From: DATFJT01 sp965230755 | Lineage (GTDB): Bacteria > Bacteroidota > Bacteroidia > Chitinophagales > Saprospiraceae | Assembly (NCBI GenBank): GCA_965230755.1 | Contig: CBDDLT010000003.1 | Span: 124,001 to 188,000 of the forward strand | Length of the DNA stretch: 64,000 nucleotides | Direction of reading: 5' to 3' | Shown: positions 62,285 through 64,000 of the stretch, piece after piece | Layout of the letters: each line of letters opens with the position of its first letter | How positions within the stretch are numbered: the first letter of the stretch is position 1 | Notes under the pieces: generated by a model | Database searches by the model: none | Told to the model about the DNA's origin: nothing | What the model saw: the letters and a program-made list of their open reading frames with translations, nothing else | Program-made: the position numbers and the translations under genes

Positions 62285-63525
62285 ATCTTTTTCATTATGA
62301 CAGAAGTATTGTGACCTCCAAAACCAAATGTATTGGACATCACTACATTGCAATTTGACTCTTGAGCATGATTCAGTGTTAAATTGAGTTTGGGATCAAT
62401 TTCAGGATCAGGGGTACTGTGATTGATTGTAGGAGGAATAAAAGAGTGCTGAATTGCCAAGATACCGGCAATGGCCTCTATCGCTCCTGCGCCACCCAAC
62501 AAATGCCCTGTCATTGATTTTGTCGAACTAATATTAAGATCATAGGCATCATCTCCAAAAACCTGTTGAATAGCTTTGATCTCAGCTATATCTCCAAGTG
62601 GAGTACTCGTACCATGAACATTAATATAGTCTATATCACTTGTTTTCATCTTTGCGTCCTCAATGGCAAGTTCCATAACCTTTGCAGCCCCTCTACCCTC
62701 AGGATGTGGAGCGGTCATGTGATGTGCATCTGCTGTCATTGCTCCTCCCGCAAGCTCCGCCAAAATGGTTGCTCCTCTGGCTACCGCATGATCATATGAT
62801 TCCAAGACCAAAGCTCCCGCACCTTCGCCAAGTACAAACCCATCTCTTGTTTTATCAAATGGTCTACTTGCTCTAGCAGGATCGTCATTCCTCAGAGAAA
62901 GCGCTTTCATATTATTAAAACCTCCCACTGACAGAACATTTACAGACGCCTCAGAACCTCCAGTTACAACAACATCAGCCCTTCCCATTCTAATATAATC
63001 CATGGAGTTAATCAAAGAATGTGAAGAGGAAGCACAAGCAGAAACCGTCGAGTAGTTAATGCCTCTAAGGTCATACTTCATACTGATCAATCCCGCGGAT
63101 ATATCAATGATCAATTTTGGTATCATAAACGGACTAAATCGAGGGACTTCTTCTCCGCCTCTGACGTATTCCGCGTACTCCTTTTCCAAGGTAGTCATTC
63201 CACCAATACCAGAGCCCCAAATAACCCCGCATCGATCTTTATTCACTTTTTCAAAATCCAATCCTGAATGGCTTATCGCCTCATCAACAGCTGCTAAAGC
63301 CAATTGACAAAATCGATCCATTCTATTGGCCTCTCTTCTTCCGAAAACTTCGAAGGCATCAAAATTCTTGACTTCACAAGCAAATTTGGTTTTGAGATGG
63401 GTAGAATCGACAAGCGTAATTGGAGCAGATCCACTTCGCCCCGTCTTCAATCCCTCCAGGTACTCTTCTATATTATTCCCTATGGGCGTCAAAGCACCAA
63501 TCCCAGTAACAACTACTCTATTCAT
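62281..63525 (-). CDS. fabF: Beta-ketoacyl-[acyl-carrier-protein] synthase II
   Basis: 414 residues from ATG 63523-63525, where MNRVVVTGIGALTPIGN is the family start. The active-site Cys is in TVSACASSSHS near 162, and the catalytic histidines are in VHGTSTPLGD and STKSMTGHLLGGAG. It condenses malonyl-ACP with growing acyl chains in fatty-acid elongation. It lies 191 bases after acpP, with a hairpin between, and overlaps rnc by four bases. Confidence 0.96.
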   Translation of the reverse strand: MNRVVVTGIGALTPIGNNIEEYLEGLKTGRSGSAPITLVDSTHLKTKFACEVKNFDAFEVFGRREANRMDRFCQLALAAVDEAISHSGLDFEKVNKDRCGVIWGSGIGGMTTLEKEYAEYVRGGEEVPRFSPFMIPKLIIDISAGLISMKYDLRGINYSTVSACASSSHSLINSMDYIRMGRADVVVTGGSEASVNVLSVGGFNNMKALSLRNDDPARASRPFDKTRDGFVLGEGAGALVLESYDHAVARGATILAELAGGAMTADAHHMTAPHPEGRGAAKVMELAIEDAKMKTSDIDYINVHGTSTPLGDIAEIKAIQQVFGDDAYDLNISSTKSMTGHLLGGAGAIEAIAGILAIQHSFIPPTINHSTPDPEIDPKLNLTLNHAQESNCNVVMSNTFGFGGHNTSVIMKKI

Positions 63526-63662
63526 TCTTAAGTTTTCTAGAAACGAACAATCGTGATTAAATAAGTTCAAGATCAAATTCGCCTTCTAATCTAGGCAAAT
63601 TTCATAACAATCGCTTAAAATCAATTTAGAAATTCTAAGGAAGGAGTGAAGGGGAAAAATAA

Positions 63663-63705
63663 AAGGGGTTTAAACCAAAAACACTTTTTTTACCTTAAAC
63701 CCCTT
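63663..63705 (-). terminator. Hairpin between acpP and fabF, probable partial terminator
   Basis: Perfect 11-bp arms (63663-63673 and 63695-63705) flank a 21-base loop, 11 bases after the acpP stop. On the reverse strand the stem runs into a T-rich tail. Partial termination here would give much more acpP than fabF mRNA. Confidence 0.65.
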
Positions 63706-63716
63706 AACCGAATTAT

Positions 63717-63950
63717 TTATTTATCTGCGGATAATAATTCTATAGCATCTCCAACAGTTTGAATTTTTTCAGCTTGCTCATCCGGAATTGACATATCAAA
63801 TTCCTTTTCGAATTCCATAATTAACTCAACTGTGTCAAGAGAGTCAGCACCTAAATCATTAGTAAAACTGGCTTCTGGAGTTACTTGGGATTCATCTACT
63901 CCCAACTTGTCAATAATGATTTTTGTAACTCTTTCTGAAATTTCTGACAT
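63717..63950 (-). CDS. acpP: Acyl carrier protein
   Basis: 77 residues, acidic, with the phosphopantetheine site Ser37 in LGADSLDTVELIMEFE. The start MSEISERVTKIIIDKLGVDE and the end GDAIELLSADK are typical. It carries acyl intermediates for fatty-acid synthesis in the cytosol. It heads the acpP-fabF-rnc operon; its promoter is at or beyond the window edge. Confidence 0.97.
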   Translation of the reverse strand: MSEISERVTKIIIDKLGVDESQVTPEASFTNDLGADSLDTVELIMEFEKEFDMSIPDEQAEKIQTVGDAIELLSADK

Positions 63951-64000
63951 ACGATTATATTACTTTATTAAAAATAAGATGTGCAAATAAAAACAAAATG

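Overview
The window looks like a chromosomal segment of a Bacteroidota bacterium, probably a gliding or surface-adhesive marine-type lineage near Saprospiria/Cytophagia; the exact genus cannot be fixed from this sequence. The reasons are: three secreted proteins with type IX secretion (T9SS) C-terminal domains, a PorP/SprF-family partner, a RemB/Wzi-like outer-membrane barrel, an ECF sigma/FecR/TonB-receptor operon, a transketolase split into two genes, weak Shine-Dalgarno sequences, and one exact Bacteroidota-type promoter (TTTG, 19 nt, TAnnTTTG) in front of an HU gene. No tRNA, rRNA or CRISPR array was found.

Left third (1-19.2 kb): a truncated RemB-like barrel, then a forward run of a conserved unknown gene, era, der, rfbC and rfbD. 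An intact IS4-family element sits exactly at the rfbD stop codon. Next come a 908-residue T9SS cargo protein, riboflavin synthase, a DinB-like protein, a tight GNAT / zinc-less sirtuin / tex operon, an outer-membrane-type protein, a di-haem peroxidase, rbfA and recG.

Middle (19.2-46.1 kb): a reverse operon of ECF sigma factor, FecR anti-sigma and TonB receptor, divergent from a lipoprotein built of three tandem repeats (six half-repeats). Then a small cluster of unknown genes, a TIGR01777 epimerase, a peptide-type ABC importer (binding protein plus two permeases, no ATPase nearby), a newly noted 59-residue lipoprotein, HU, split transketolase, a cystathionine synthase/lyase, a T9SS type A protein, radC, an ABC exporter, a membrane protein, a glycosyltransferase, a DUF5723-like barrel with a lipoprotein partner, and an MBL/beta-CASP nuclease gene interrupted by a one-base frameshift.

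Right third (46.1-64 kb): a TTAGGGG microsatellite with quadruplex potential beside an IS3-family element that carries a -1 frameshift site; a PorP/SprF-like gene with a 2.36-kilo-residue HYR/Ig-like adhesin (a SprB/SprF-like arrangement); gltX; a polysaccharide deacetylase; aminopeptidase P; a stand-alone protein with a CheD-like Thr/Ser-Cys-His spacing; a marR-yceI pair with an inverted-repeat operator candidate; and an acpP-fabF-rnc operon with a hairpin between acpP and fabF.

Most of the window is ordinary housekeeping. The best candidates for something undescribed are the CheD-like protein, the half-repeat lipoprotein beside the sigma/FecR/TonB operon, the cluster of unknown small proteins at 24.7-25.9 kb, and the ATPase-less peptide importer with enlarged extracytoplasmic domains.
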